Assembly: GCA_029204225.1 (NCBI GenBank)
Contig: CM055108.1
Coordinates: 15,898,722-15,962,721 of the forward strand
Source of the DNA: Diphasiastrum complanatum
Lineage: Eukaryota > Streptophyta > Lycopodiopsida > Lycopodiales > Lycopodiaceae
Reading direction: 5' to 3'
Length of the DNA stretch: 64,000 nucleotides
Under the pieces are notes generated by a model. It ran no database searches and was not told where the DNA came from. It saw nothing but the letters and a program-made list of their open reading frames with translations. Made by a program: the position numbers and the translations under genes. The first letter of the stretch is position 1, and each line of letters begins with the position of its first letter. Below are positions 44,005-54,807 of the stretch, piece after piece.

Positions 44005-45560
44005 TATTCTACAAGTATATCGCAGTCTCTCACAAAGGAAGCAATTTGGTTGAAGAACTTACTCTCAGATATCGGTCTAAATCAATATGCTCCAACGAAA
44101 TTATTTTGTGATAATCAAAGTGCCATTGTTTTATCAGCCAACCCTAGATTTCATTCTAGGAGTAAGCACATTGAACTAAAGTATCATTTCGTCAGAAGCA
44201 AAGTTCTCAACGAAGAGGTCAGATTGCAGTATTGTAGAACACAAGATATGATAGCAGATGTTTTTAGTAAAGCATTAAGTTTGGAGTCACACAGAAGAAT
44301 CTGTGTAGAACTAAGTTTGAAGGTCAAGGATTCAGATTAAGGGGGAGTATTGGATTATTTTCCTTCTTACCCATCGACTAATTGGTTTTAATCTTCATCC
44401 ATTGTTTATTCAGTTCTTCGGATTTTCTTGTGTATTTACACAATCTACAGAATTACATTGAGTGTTTTTACACAGTCTGCAAAATTACATGGAGCTCATG
44501 ATAGTGTCTCCTTTTTCGCCTGTCAGGAATCCCGTTGAACAATGCAATGTCTCCTTTTTCGCATTTTTTGCCTGACAGAAATCTTGTATAAGATCACAAT
44601 GTCGCATTTTTCGCTTTTTCAAAAGAGACTCGAATGTTAAGGAAATGAGTCTGACAAAGTGTGGGGCAACCCTAAATGAGATTTAAGGGCACCGTCTCCT
44701 TTTTGGTATTTATCGTGAAAAAACCTGACAGTGTCGCCTGTGGCTGTTTTACTTCATTTCTTCGAAGCTACAGTTTTGGTTCATTTATGCAGACAGAATG
44801 ATTACAGCCAATTTCACCGCTTATCAGCAATCAATGACAAGGACCGGATGGATGCCAACTGATCACCAGCCAACTGGCGATCGCAATTCACGACCTAATT
44901 TCTTAGTATAAATAGTTGTTCATATTCATACAGTTTAATTATCATCAGAAGTTGAAGATTATCGAAAGCATTTGAATAGTTAGCTCTCTCTCCCCCAAGC
45001 CTGCGAGCTTGAACACTCTTGAGCATTATAGCTCACTTAAGTTGTTTTAGAGATTGCTATTGCGCTACTGCTTATCAGCATTGCGCTTAATTCAGACTTT
45101 TATTTTAGCTGCTTAGAGATAGCATAGAGTACGTGGCTTTGATTCGCAACTTATTGTACTCATTTACTTCTACTACGTTTTCATACTGAAACAATACTAT
45201 CCTTTATTGCGTTCAGTTTTTCGTCCGAATGTATGTGTTTCTGTATTTCTTCGCAACTTATTCGCAAACAATTCGCGACTAATTATTTGTCTGATAATTT
45301 TCGATGCTTAATTGTTTGGCTACATAATCACTGTAGTACTAGCGATTTCAAAATTAGTTACTATAAGTTCAAACACGATTTCTATCACTATTGTTTTGTT
45401 TGAAATTGATAGGCGTAGCCATGCATTGGAAATATGAAGATAGTTTATTCCGCCATGCACGAAAAGTTCTCTTTCTAGACACATGAATTATTTTCATTCG
45501 TTTCTTTTCGAGCTAGACCTATCTTCTACACACCATTCACAGTAACATGTTACTGTGCAT
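44005..45560 (+). mobile_element. 3' end of a + copia element: RNase H tail, PPT and LTR
   Basis: The RNase H tail 44005-44340 encodes FCDNQSAIVLSANPRFHSRS, KHIELKYHFVR and QDMIADVFSKAL. After the stop comes a polypurine tract aagggggag (44339-44347) and an LTR starting tattggattattttcc (44348; TA instead of the usual TG). The LTR has a TATA-like agtataaatagttg (about 44905), a CT-rich tract and TCGCGA-type motifs near 45250-45280. Its right end is not fixed; acagtaaca near 45545 is a candidate. Confidence 0.75.
44050..44340 (+). pseudogene. copia RNase H C-terminal fragment
   Basis: 96 open codons covering the last copia RNase H boxes (CDNQSAI, KHIELKYHFVR, TQDMIADVFSKAL). The fragment starts abruptly at about 44005, where KYIAVS...KEAIWLKNL can be read with a frameshift. 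Confidence 0.9.
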
Positions 45561-45739
45561 ACTACCATTATGTAATTGTAACTAGTTTAGTTAACAAATT
45601 TCTTTATCCTAACCAACATAGTTAGACAAATTTGACCTGAGGTATAATTGACATCGGACTGATTAGCACGTACTGGGCAGGAAGAGCCAACCAATGGGAT
45701 ACATCCATGCTGCCCGACGACAATTTCAAAGTTTGCTAT

Positions 45740-45890
45740 AGTATATTCTATATTTAGTTGAGCTATGTTACGTAGATTTGAATTTTGTGCATTTTGATTG
45801 GGCTAGGTGGTGGTTGAAACTAGAGAAAAAAAATAAAAGTATCTTTACAAAGGGTCATTTTTTATTTTGGAATTCCTCTAATGAGGTAAT
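45740..45890 (-). repeat. Dispersed repeat block, inverted copy
   Basis: Reverse complement shares cattagaggaattc, gaccctttgtaaagata, ccaatcaaaa and aaatctacgtaac, in the same order, with 27967-28110. The rest of 45560-46450 has no gene I can support; the 67-codon frame at 46176 may be 5' leader of the HET gene. Confidence 0.8.
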
Positions 45891-46453
45891 CAAAATTAAA
45901 AAATACAAGATACAGTAACTGAAAATAGAGCTTGCTTTTGCTTGATTAGCTATCACTCAGGCATGACAATCAAACCATGTCCAAAAAAATACTTGCGCAT
46001 CAATCATTACAAATTTTGCTTTTAATGAAAGAAGACAGCAAAAGAGCAGCTCGTCTCGCTACAAACCTATTTCATGCCTATAAACCATGCAAATAAACAT
46101 AAAATTTATCCATAATATAATAAATATAAAAAAAATATCAAAATCAAAACACAAGCATGTCAAAAAGAATTGTGATTGCTATGGATCCCTGCCTTACAGC
46201 AGGGCCAGAAAGAGATGGATTCCATTCTCAAAAGATGCCTGCTTCTCGGAATAGTGGGGCTGGGTGTGACTCTTCAAGACTTTCTGAAACCAAGTATCAG
46301 AAAAGCAAAAAGGTTAGAATGGAGTGTTTGTGAGGCAAGGGATCATGGATTGGTACAACGTAGATGCACCATGCTATAGTAATTTGATTCCTTGAGACTG
46401 ACTCAAAGAAAATGCATGTATAATCCACCTTCGCTGATGACCAGGGAGTTGAA

Positions 46454-48574
46454 ATGCGAATGGCTGCCTCTGATTGTCCAGTCCTCCCTATTCGGTTGAT
46501 CAACTTACCACAAACTCTTGACAAGCAGGGAGGGATTTGCTTCACTAAACCCACAGGATGGGAATTCCACATCATTTCCCATACCTGGAGCCAAGACCTT
46601 CAAACTTGGTCCTCAAAAATTAGCAATCTACTAAGATGTCGCGCAGCTTGTCTTCCACTTTGGTCCTCAAAAATTGGCGATCTACTCAGATCTCGCAGAG
46701 TTTGTTCCCAAACACAGAGTGACAGTTACAACGAGCTTTTCGAGAGTCAGGATTTCAGCAAAGACAAGGGTTACGATTTCTTTGTGGGTTTCTTAAGAAT
46801 CCTGAGAGCAGATGGGGTGGAAAATGTATGGTTTGACGCTCTGTGTATCAACCAGGCAGATGTGAAAGAGAGGAGCAGGGAAATAAAGCATATGGGAAGC
46901 TACTATTCTCGTAGCTTAGCTTGTTATGTGTGGACACATGGGGTCGGACAAGGCTTCAATCTGTGGAGTGAGAAAGAGGGGCGGGCTTGTTTGCCACGCT
47001 GGTTCTCGAGAGTTTGGACGTTCCAAGAGCTTCTGCTTCCAAAGAATATTATTTTCGTGGCACGACTGAAGAAAGAGGAAAGGCAACTGTTGATAAATTC
47101 GGGTACGTGTTTCAAAGCCTACTCTTTGATGAACCACGAGATGACATATTGCTGCAGTAAAGATGCCAGCCATTTAGTTATGGGCCAGAGATCTGAGGAT
47201 CAGAGTGCTTGCTTTCGTGACAACCACCCCAGTTCTCTTGCACAAGATATCGGACCGCTGGCCAGTTTTCAAGTGGATGAATTAGGCAGCCTTGTGAAGG
47301 GTGTGTTCATTTGTGATAAGTGCGGTTCTGAAGTGGGCGATTCTCGTCAATTTGCAGGGAGTGTAATGTGTTTAGTGGAGAGGGCCGCCTACCTGGACCT
47401 GATGGATAGAGCTGGGCACGAGTTGATTGCAAGGAAAGACGAGCAAACTCTCCTACGCCTACATCGGAAAGATGAAGAAAATCTCCTGCGCCTATATTCT
47501 CTAGTGAGGGAGGCTCACGGAGATCTGGATGATTTGGCTATTCTTCGCGTACATGGGCTGCTGGAGCAGCGAGCTGGTGCTGAGGAAACGGTCGCCTTGA
47601 AAGTGTTCGAGCCACAGGTGGTGTTGGGCGAGATCGGTGAGCGGGAGTGCTCACACGACGAAGACAGGGTGCTATCCATTCTGGGGCTGTTGGGCGTGGA
47701 GGAGATTGCTCCGGTAAGAGCTGGGAAATCGTTGAGGTACCAGATTCTGGCGCTGGCGACGTCGCTGGTGGAGACGGGACGGACGGAGCTTCTGTTGAAG
47801 CTTTGTTCAGCTCCTTTTCTGTCAGATTACGAAGCTGCAGCTGGCATGTCATGGGTGCCTCCCTTCAAAGTGCCGTCGTCTTTACGGAATGAGTATCGAG
47901 ACAGTTTCCTTGAAGTCTGCACAAACCTGTCTTTCCAGCCTCTCGCACATGTCCAATCCCTCACCCCATCCGGCCTCACCCTGTCTTGTCACCTCTTCAA
48001 GGCCAAGGTTAGCCTCCTTTCCCCATCCACACAGGCCACTTCATCCCCATTGCCAACGCTTGGATTGAGTTTGCCACACGATCCTCACACCACATACCCT
48101 CTACTCTCTCACTCCTCCTCCCACCAACTCTCTCTCACTTCTCCTCCAGACTCTACAGCTGACTTGATGGGTAGTCTTTTACTCCAAGCCAAAGCCATGG
48201 ACTCCATCTCCAAGTCACCAACTTTCTCATTCCATGTGTGGCTTCTACTCCTCACAAGTTCAGGTGATGATGGGAATGTGTTCATGGCTTGTGTCGGTAA
48301 ACACATCAATAGATTACACAAAGTTGGCATTATCATCATACCCCAAGACCCTCATTATAACACAGTGTCTGAGGAGGAAAGAAAGACATGTACCATAGGT
48401 GGATTTGGAAAGTATTTACCCACCAACCTATTAACATCACAAATATATTCAAGGGTTCATTTTTGTCTATTGTGCCTTTATAATAGGAGCCATAGCAGAT
48501 GGGAAGAGATCAATATGTGGCTGTCCAACAAGTTGATGGCTTGGAGGAGCACCTTCCAAAATGAAAATTCTTGA
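46454..48574 (+). CDS. HET-domain (heterokaryon-incompatibility-like) protein, intact
   Basis: A 706-codon uninterrupted frame, no intron needed. HET landmarks: FHIISHTW (residues 38-45), VWFDALCINQADVKERSREI (125-144), KHMGSYYSRSLACYVW (145-160) and PRWFSRVWTFQELLLP (181-196). These are the three conserved blocks of the HET domain, known from fungal allorecognition proteins and also found in mosses and ferns. Residues 49-64 and 67-82 are near-copies (TWSSKISNLLR / LWSSKIGDLLR) from a 54-base tandem duplication at about 46607-46715. Downstream come a Cys pair (FICDKCGSEVGD, about 290), a helical Arg/Leu/Glu-rich segment (about 320-400), RVLSILGLLGVEE, and a C-terminal part with a Ser/Pro/Leu-rich stretch. 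The start could also be ATG 46460. It is more GC-rich than its surroundings and free of decay, so it is probably under selection. Role in plants is unknown; a cell-death or immune signalling role is inference. Confidence 0.88.
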   Translation: MRMAASDCPVLPIRLINLPQTLDKQGGICFTKPTGWEFHIISHTWSQDLQTWSSKISNLLRCRAACLPLWSSKIGDLLRSRRVCSQTQSDSYNELFESQDFSKDKGYDFFVGFLRILRADGVENVWFDALCINQADVKERSREIKHMGSYYSRSLACYVWTHGVGQGFNLWSEKEGRACLPRWFSRVWTFQELLLPKNIIFVARLKKEERQLLINSGTCFKAYSLMNHEMTYCCSKDASHLVMGQRSEDQSACFRDNHPSSLAQDIGPLASFQVDELGSLVKGVFICDKCGSEVGDSRQFAGSVMCLVERAAYLDLMDRAGHELIARKDEQTLLRLHRKDEENLLRLYSLVREAHGDLDDLAILRVHGLLEQRAGAEETVALKVFEPQVVLGEIGERECSHDEDRVLSILGLLGVEEIAPVRAGKSLRYQILALATSLVETGRTELLLKLCSAPFLSDYEAAAGMSWVPPFKVPSSLRNEYRDSFLEVCTNLSFQPLAHVQSLTPSGLTLSCHLFKAKVSLLSPSTQATSSPLPTLGLSLPHDPHTTYPLLSHSSSHQLSLTSPPDSTADLMGSLLLQAKAMDSISKSPTFSFHVWLLLLTSSGDDGNVFMACVGKHINRLHKVGIIIIPQDPHYNTVSEEERKTCTIGGFGKYLPTNLLTSQIYSRVHFCLLCLYNRSHSRWEEINMWLSNKLMAWRSTFQNENS

Positions 48575-49089
48575 AAGTATCAAGGACATTGACAGTGTTA
48601 ATGAGGATGAAGCTATCATTTAGTTAGAGTGCCCTCACGTCGGGGGAGGTTCTTTGGTACATAGTAAGTAACAAGGGGCGAGTAAGACATAGTTATACTG
48701 ATGTTATGTGATGTCAATGTCAATTAAAACTACCAGACCATGAAGGAGATGTGGACTAGCTTTCAACATGATTGGGTCTACACTCCATCTTTGGAGTTTT
48801 GGCAAAAACTTAGTACAAGAAGCTTTGTGTATATGCATGCTCATGTTTGCGTGTGTGGGTTTGTGTGTTTGAGAGCATATGTTGACTTGGATACTCAAGG
48901 ACATGGTAAAAAGGGTATGATTAATAGTTTGGAAAATCAGATAGCAAGCTCGCTATACTTCCAGCAAACAAAAATATAGGTTGAATTCACCTTCGTTATT
49001 GCATTATTGAAAACACAAGATGTTATTGATAGAGTAGAGCTTAAAGGATATAAGGTAAAGTGTGAGTGTGACAACATTATTTCACAACA
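48575..49089. other. HET gene 3' flank; no gene seen
   Basis: Only a 79-codon frame crossing a TG-rich stretch (48845-48880) is present. The truncated copia LTR starts at about 49090. Confidence 0.4.
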
Positions 49090-49721
49090 CTGTCGAAAAA
49101 CCCGAAGGTGCCTTTAGAATGAAGGTTTGCAACTCCTGAAGGTGCCCTTACACTAAAAGTATGTAAATCCCTAAGGCGCCCTTAGATTCAAGACAACGAA
49201 GAAGGCGAAAAAGCTGAAAAAGTGTCTTACACTGAAGGCAGAGAACCTTAAACTAAAGGCAGTGAGAAAGGCGAAAAGTGCCTTAGTTTAGAGGCAGCGA
49301 AGAAAACCGAAAAAGGCGAAGGTGCCCTAACATGGTTTTAAGATATTCTGGGTACTTTGTCGCATTTTTCGCAAAGAGAAAAAGGCGAAAAAAGTTTGAA
49401 GGTGGTCTAGAAATGGTTTAAGTCATTCTGGCCAGTGTGTCGCATTTTCCGTGAACAAAAAAGACGAAGAAGGCGGGAAAAGCAAAGGTGCCTTTAAGAA
49501 TGGTTTCTAAGGCATTCTGGCCACTTGGCCAGTGTGTCATATTTTTCGCTAAGGAGCGAAAAAGGCAAAGAAGGAGAAGGTGCCTTAAAATGATTTCTAA
49601 GGCACAAGAAATCTCAAGAAAAAAAAATGTGAAGGCCCAAAAATATGCTGTCGGCCTTCGGTTTTTCAGGATGGTCATTACTTGAACGAGTTGTTTAAGG
49701 CTGAGCATAAGAAATCTAACA
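49090..49721 (-). repeat. 3' LTR, truncated copy
   Basis: Begins (minus sense) TGTTAGATTTCTTATGCTCA and parallels 54807-54165, including gaaggtgcccttacact and cattctggccagtgtgtc. It is rich in short ggcgaaaaa and tcgcatttttcgc motifs. Confidence 0.9.
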
Positions 49722-49769
49722 CTTCCTCTTAATGTGGATCCTGAAAAACTTTGATCTTCAGATTTAACA

Positions 49770-52700
49770 TATCGTTAAATCTAAGATGTTGCTCCTTTGA
49801 TAGAGCCTTTGTGAAGTAATCTGCTGCCATGTAATTTGTTCTGCAGAAAACCAGTTCTACTTCCTTGTTGTGCACTTTGTCTCTAAGGTAATGATACTTG
49901 ATTTCTATATGTTTGCTTCAAGAGTGAAATCTCAGATTGAGAGATAGTGCTATTGTGCTTTGATTGTCACAATAGATTGTTGTAGGAAGTGTTTGTGCAA
50001 GGTTCAGGTCTGCAAGCAGTTGCCTTAGCCAGATCGCCTCTTTGGTTGCATTGGTTGTAGCTACGTATTCGGATTTCGTTGATAATAATACAACTGAGGT
50101 CTACTTCCGGCTATTCCATGAGATTGGGCCTTGGTTGTATAAAAATACAAATCCAGAAGGTGATTTTATGGTGTTGACATCTCCTACCCAATCCGCATCT
50201 GTGTAGGCTTCAAGGATGTTGTCAGTTTGGCTGCCTTCGTAGTAGATGCTGAGAGTTGTCGTTGCTTGGATGTACTTCATGACCTTTGTTAGCGCTTTCC
50301 AATGAGCTACGCCTGGATTTGACAGAAACTAGCTGAGTGTACTGACTGAATATGCAAGGTCTGGTCGCGTGCAGATCATTGCCTACATCAATGAGTCGAT
50401 GATGGATTGAAACAAGTAGCGCTTCGTCTCCTCCTTTTTTGCCTCAGTTTGAGGAGACTTTTCCTTTGATAACTTTAGTTTAGGTCGAGTGGAAAGAGAC
50501 TGGGTTTGTAGTTGGCCATTCCATACTTTTTCAGCACGTTGTTTAGATATCGTTGCTGACTGATAAAGATCAATCTGCTGGGTCGATCTCGTTGAATTTG
50601 GATTCCGAGACAATAGTGGGCTGGACCCATGTCAGTCATCTTGTATTCTTGGGCCAGCATGCATTTTGTATCCTTCATCAGATTCAGATTATTACTGAAT
50701 AAAAGTGTATCATCTACGTAGAGAGTGATGATGATGAAGTAATCTAATACAGACTTAAAATAGACATTCGAGTCTACTAAGTTTGGAATGAAACCATTCT
50801 CTATCAGAAATGCGTTGATCTTCTGGGACCAGGCTCTGGGTGACTATTTCAGCCCGTAGAACGCCTTGTGGATTTTGCATACAAGGTGCTGTTGCTTGCC
50901 GTTGAGTTTGTATCCCTCTAGCTGCGTCATGTAGACCTTCTCTTCGATGGTTCCATTGAGGAAAGTGGTATGGACATCCATCCGATAAAGAGAAGTAGGT
51001 GGATCGACGCATGTTTGACTAGACTGAAGGTTTCTGAGTAATTCAGATCTGGAATCTGGGAAAAGCCTTTGGCAACAAGCTTGGCCTTGTAATGATTTAG
51101 TGTTCCTTCAGCATTGTACTTTGCCTTGAATATCCATTTGCATGGAATTGGTTTTTGGTCCTTTGGCAGCTCAGTGAGTGTCCATGTTTGATTCTCCATA
51201 AGAGAAGCGAATTCGGTGTCCATTGCTGCTATCCACTAGTCAGCATCAAGTGTAGACATCGCCCTAGCAACTGTGTTTGGTTCCTGCACGAAGTAGCAAA
51301 CCGGATCATCCATAAATCTGGATGGAGGCTCTTTTGGATTGAACTTCGATCTTCTGATGTGGGTTGACTCGTTGAGGTTCTGACTCATTGTCTGAGTTAG
51401 CGTCGAGAGTTGACTCTCTAGATCAAAATTGACTAGTTGCTAGATCTGTGAGTCAAAATTATCAACAACTTTCCCTTTGTGGTCGATGAACTAGTCTTCC
51501 ACGAAAATGACATCTCTACTGGTGAATGCCTTTTCGGTATCCAAATTGTAGAGCTTGTATGCCTTGTGGTCTGGGAAATAGCCGATGAAGATCGTTTTCC
51601 TGCTCTTGTCATCTAGCTTTCTTCTTAGATCCTCAGGGATCTGAATGAAAGCAATACATCCAAACACTCAAATATGTTTGAGTGATGGTTTTGATCTTGT
51701 CCACACCTCATAAGGTGTCTTGCCATTCAGGGCTTTGGTGTTGAATCGATTCTGTAAATAGGCAGCTGTAGTAACAATTTCTGCCCAGAATTTCTTTGGA
51801 AGAGAGGCATGGGCCATCATGCTCTTGGCACTTTCGATGAGTGTCCGGTTCTTCCACTCAGCTACACCATTGGACTGAAGTGAGTAACTGGTTGTGTATT
51901 GTTGAAGTATCATGTTGGCCTTGCAGAACTCCTTGAATTCTATGGAGATGTACTCTCTCCCTCCATCTATGCGTAGGGCCTTGATCTTCCTCTGGGTCTG
52001 ATTTTTTGTAGATGCCTTGAACTGCTTGGAAAATTTGAATGTTTTGGATTTGTTCTTCATATAGTAGGTTGCAGTCCTTCAAGAGAAGTCGTCGATGAAG
52101 GTTAGGAAATAGAGAGCTCCCCCTGTGGAAGCAGTCTACATCGGGCCACAAATGTCGCTGTGTACAAGGTCAAGCAAGCCCTTGGATGTATGAACTGAGT
52201 CTAACTGAAGGGACTCCTAGCATGCTTGCTGATAATACAGCTTTCGCATGGAGAAGTTGGCTTGCTGATTGTCGGCAGATCTTATACTAGCCTATGAGCT
52301 GACATTTGCTAAATACTATTGTAGTTAAGGTGGCCAAGTCTGAAATGGCACATCATATCAGTTGATTCAAAAGTGGCTGTGTGAAGAGCTTGACTGTTAA
52401 AAGAATATCAATGGCTGAGTTTGTAGAGATAGTTGCTTCTTCTTCCGTAGGCTAGCACCTTCCAGGATTTGTCAAGAATTGTGCAGCCATCCGTATCGAA
52501 TTCAACCCTCCGACCTGAATCAGTGATACTGCTAACTAAGAGCAGATTCTTGGTCAAATTTGGAACGTGGAGAATGTTGGACAGCAACTTGGCTTCACCT
52601 GTTTTGAATTCAACTTTGAATGTTTCTTCACCTCCGATTGTATGTGATGAGTTGTCTCCAAGTTGCACAACTCAAGAGTGGGTGAATGACTTATAGTCCT

Positions 52701-52790
52701 TGAACCAATCACGATGGTGAGTCATGTATTGAGTTGCTCCAGAATCTAGGTACCAGGAATCGATATCATGTTGTTCTCCTTCTTTGGTCA
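49770..52790 (-). pseudogene. copia protease, integrase, RT and RNase H (minus strand)
   Basis: Protease active site SWYLDSGATQYMT (about 52770-52730) is intact and followed by LHVPNLTKNLLLVSSITDSG. Integrase keeps GGREYISIEFKEFCKAN and SNGVAEWKNRTLIESAKSMM; RT has WTLTELPKDQKPIPCKWIFK and YVDD (about 50723-50712). RNase H has TDADWVGDVNTIKSPSG, KSEYVATTNATKEAIWLRQL and CDNQSTIALSLNLRFHS before the frame decays. In-frame stops and shifts (for example about 51000-50950 and 50470) make it defective. Confidence 0.9.
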
Positions 52791-52859
52791 TGAAAGTTGC
52801 TTCATCTTCTTGTTGTTGTTGCTGATTTGAGTGACTGGTCGTAGCACTATGTGCGGAAC

Positions 52860-53542
52860 TACTTCTTCTTTTTGTTGTTGTACTTCAAAGTTTGGCAGTC
52901 CTTGATTTTGTGGCCAGTCCTCTTATAGTATCTACAAAAAAGTTGCTACGCTGGTTGGAATGATGAGGAGCTTGAATTCGATCCTGAACCATTATTTGGT
53001 CCAGGTTGCGTGTTGCTCTTCTTGACAGTAGAGCTTGACTTTCCTGGGTAGAAAATCCAATTTTCGTAGGCTTCAGGTAGACTCGATAATAGAGTCATGA
53101 GTGCATCAGAATCTTCTATGACTGAGTCGGTTGTAGTCATCTTCTCCATAAGATTCTTGAAGGTGTTGAGGTGACTCGAGACACTATCTGCATCAGACAT
53201 TCTGAGGGTGAAGAATTTCTTCCTCAGAGGAAGCTCGGAAGTAATGTCTCTAATGTCGTAGAGAGTTGCTAGGATGTCCCATGCATCCTTAGCAGTCTAA
53301 ACAGCACGTATGTGGCTGATCTGAGTATCCTTGATGTTGAGGGTGATCATGGCAAATGCTTTGCCATCTCTCAGTCTCCACTTGGTGATGACGACTGCAT
53401 CACCTTCTGGTTTGAGCTCTGTGCCATCAACTATGTCCCACAGTTCTTTGGTTAGAAGTATAACCTTCATCTTGAATTTCCAAAGATGGTAATTATCTCC
53501 ATCGAGTTTGTCAATGAGAGTTGAAATAGATGATGGATCCAT
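52860..53542 (-). pseudogene. copia gag (minus strand) with degenerate zinc knuckle
   Basis: Starts MDPSSISTLIDKLDGDNYHL at 53542, with WKFKMKVILLTKELWDIVDG and later SVSSHLNTFKNLMEKMTTTD and LLSSLPEAYENWIF. The zinc knuckle near 52936-52895 reads CRYYKRTGHKIKDC: the second Cys is Tyr. Confidence 0.85.
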
Positions 53543-53667
53543 TCTAGTTGAATGAGATCGTTGGTAGAAACAACGATTGTCGGAATGGCTGCACATTTGG
53601 TAGAAAGACGTCTTGATAGAAACAAGACTGATAATCCGTAGTAGAAATCCAGATTACTGAAATGTTC

Positions 53668-53679
53668 GCTCTAATACCA
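53668..53679 (-). promoter_or_regulatory. Primer-binding site
   Basis: gctctaatacca on + is the reverse complement of TGGTATTAGAGC, one base from the initiator-Met consensus. It directly abuts the LTR ending in ACA. Confidence 0.9.
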
Positions 53680-54807
53680 TGTCGTAGAATCGCATGTGGG
53701 CGTGAGTGGCAACGAAAGCTCGAGGATTGAGTGCGGCGTGTAGGAACGGAAACAAAATAGCATAAAAAATATTCAAGTAGAAGAATTCATACAGAATGCT
53801 CAAATGAACGACGTAGTAGTGAGACAAAAATTGCACTTTGATTAATATCAACAGTGAGTACAATAACTTGAAGTAATAACTTCAGCTTGCTGAGCGTGAT
53901 AATGCAGGCTACAGATAACTCTGATTGAAAAAAGAATTTCAATTAACTCAATTAACACTTACATAGCTTGATTCAACGAATATATATATTTATAAGTGTC
54001 GAGAGACAAAATATCTTACAAGCCTTTAATGCTATTTACGCCAGTCTTTGCATATGTAAAAAGTTGGTAACCGCCAACCGCCTTTGGGATATTTGGTTGT
54101 CCAGCTGTTTTTAGGGTTGCTGATAAGTTGGCAACATCGGTCAGCCAATGCAGCAAAAACACAAAAAAGCCAAAAAAAACCCAAAGGTGCCTTTATACTG
54201 AAGGTTTGCAACTCATGAAGGTGCCCTTACATTAAAGGTATGTAAATCCCTAATGCGCCCTTAGATTCAAGACATCGAAGAAGGCAAAAAAGGCGAAAAA
54301 GCCAAAAAAGTGCTTTACATTGAAGGCATAGAAGAAGGCGAAGGTGCCTTAAACTAAAGACAATGAGAAAGACGAAAAGTGCGACAAAGAAAATCAAAAA
54401 AGGCAAAGGTGCCCTAAAATGGTTTTAAGGATTTCTGAGTACTTTGTCGCATTTTTTGCAAAGAGAACAAGGCGAAAAAAGGTTGAAGGTGGTCCAGAAA
54501 TGGTTTAAGTCATTCTGGCCAGTGTGTCACATTTTTCATGAATGAAAAAGGCAAAGAAGACGGGAAAAGCAAAGGTGCCTTTAAGAATGGTTTCTAAGGC
54601 ATTCTGGCCACTTGGCCAGTGTGTCGCATTTTTCGCTAAGGAGCAAAAAAGACAAAGACGGAGAAGGTGCCTTAAATAATTTCTAAGGCACAAGAAATCT
54701 CAAAGAAAAAAAATGTGAAGGCCCGAAAATATCTTGTCGGCTTTCGGTTTTTCAGGATGCTCATTACTTGAACGATTTGTTTAAGGTTGAGCATAAGAAA
54801 TCTAACA
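53680..54807 (-). repeat. 5' LTR, full length (1128 bp)
   Basis: Bounded by the primer site and by the start of the telomere-like block. Terminal bases are TG...CA in its own sense. A TATA-like tatatatatttataag is at about 53979-53995. Confidence 0.9.

Larger units (their letters stand above)
49090..54807 (-). mobile_element. Minus-strand Ty1/copia element with full 5' LTR and truncated 3' LTR
   Basis: Read leftward: 5' LTR 54807-53680, primer site 53679-53668, gag from 53542, then protease, integrase, RT, RNase H, polypurine tract (about 49731-49722) and 3' LTR from 49721. The 3' LTR matches only the first roughly 640 bases of the 5' LTR and is cut at about 49090. Pol keeps long open stretches with scattered stops. 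The missing end removes any target-site duplication on that side. Confidence 0.93.

Noticed and set aside
46176-46379. 67-codon ORF before the HET gene as a separate gene
   Set aside because: It has no motif and ends 75 bases before the HET ATG; it is more likely leader sequence.
47538-47892. Antisense and alternative-frame ORFs within the HET gene
   Set aside because: They are shadows of the 706-codon frame with low-complexity composition.
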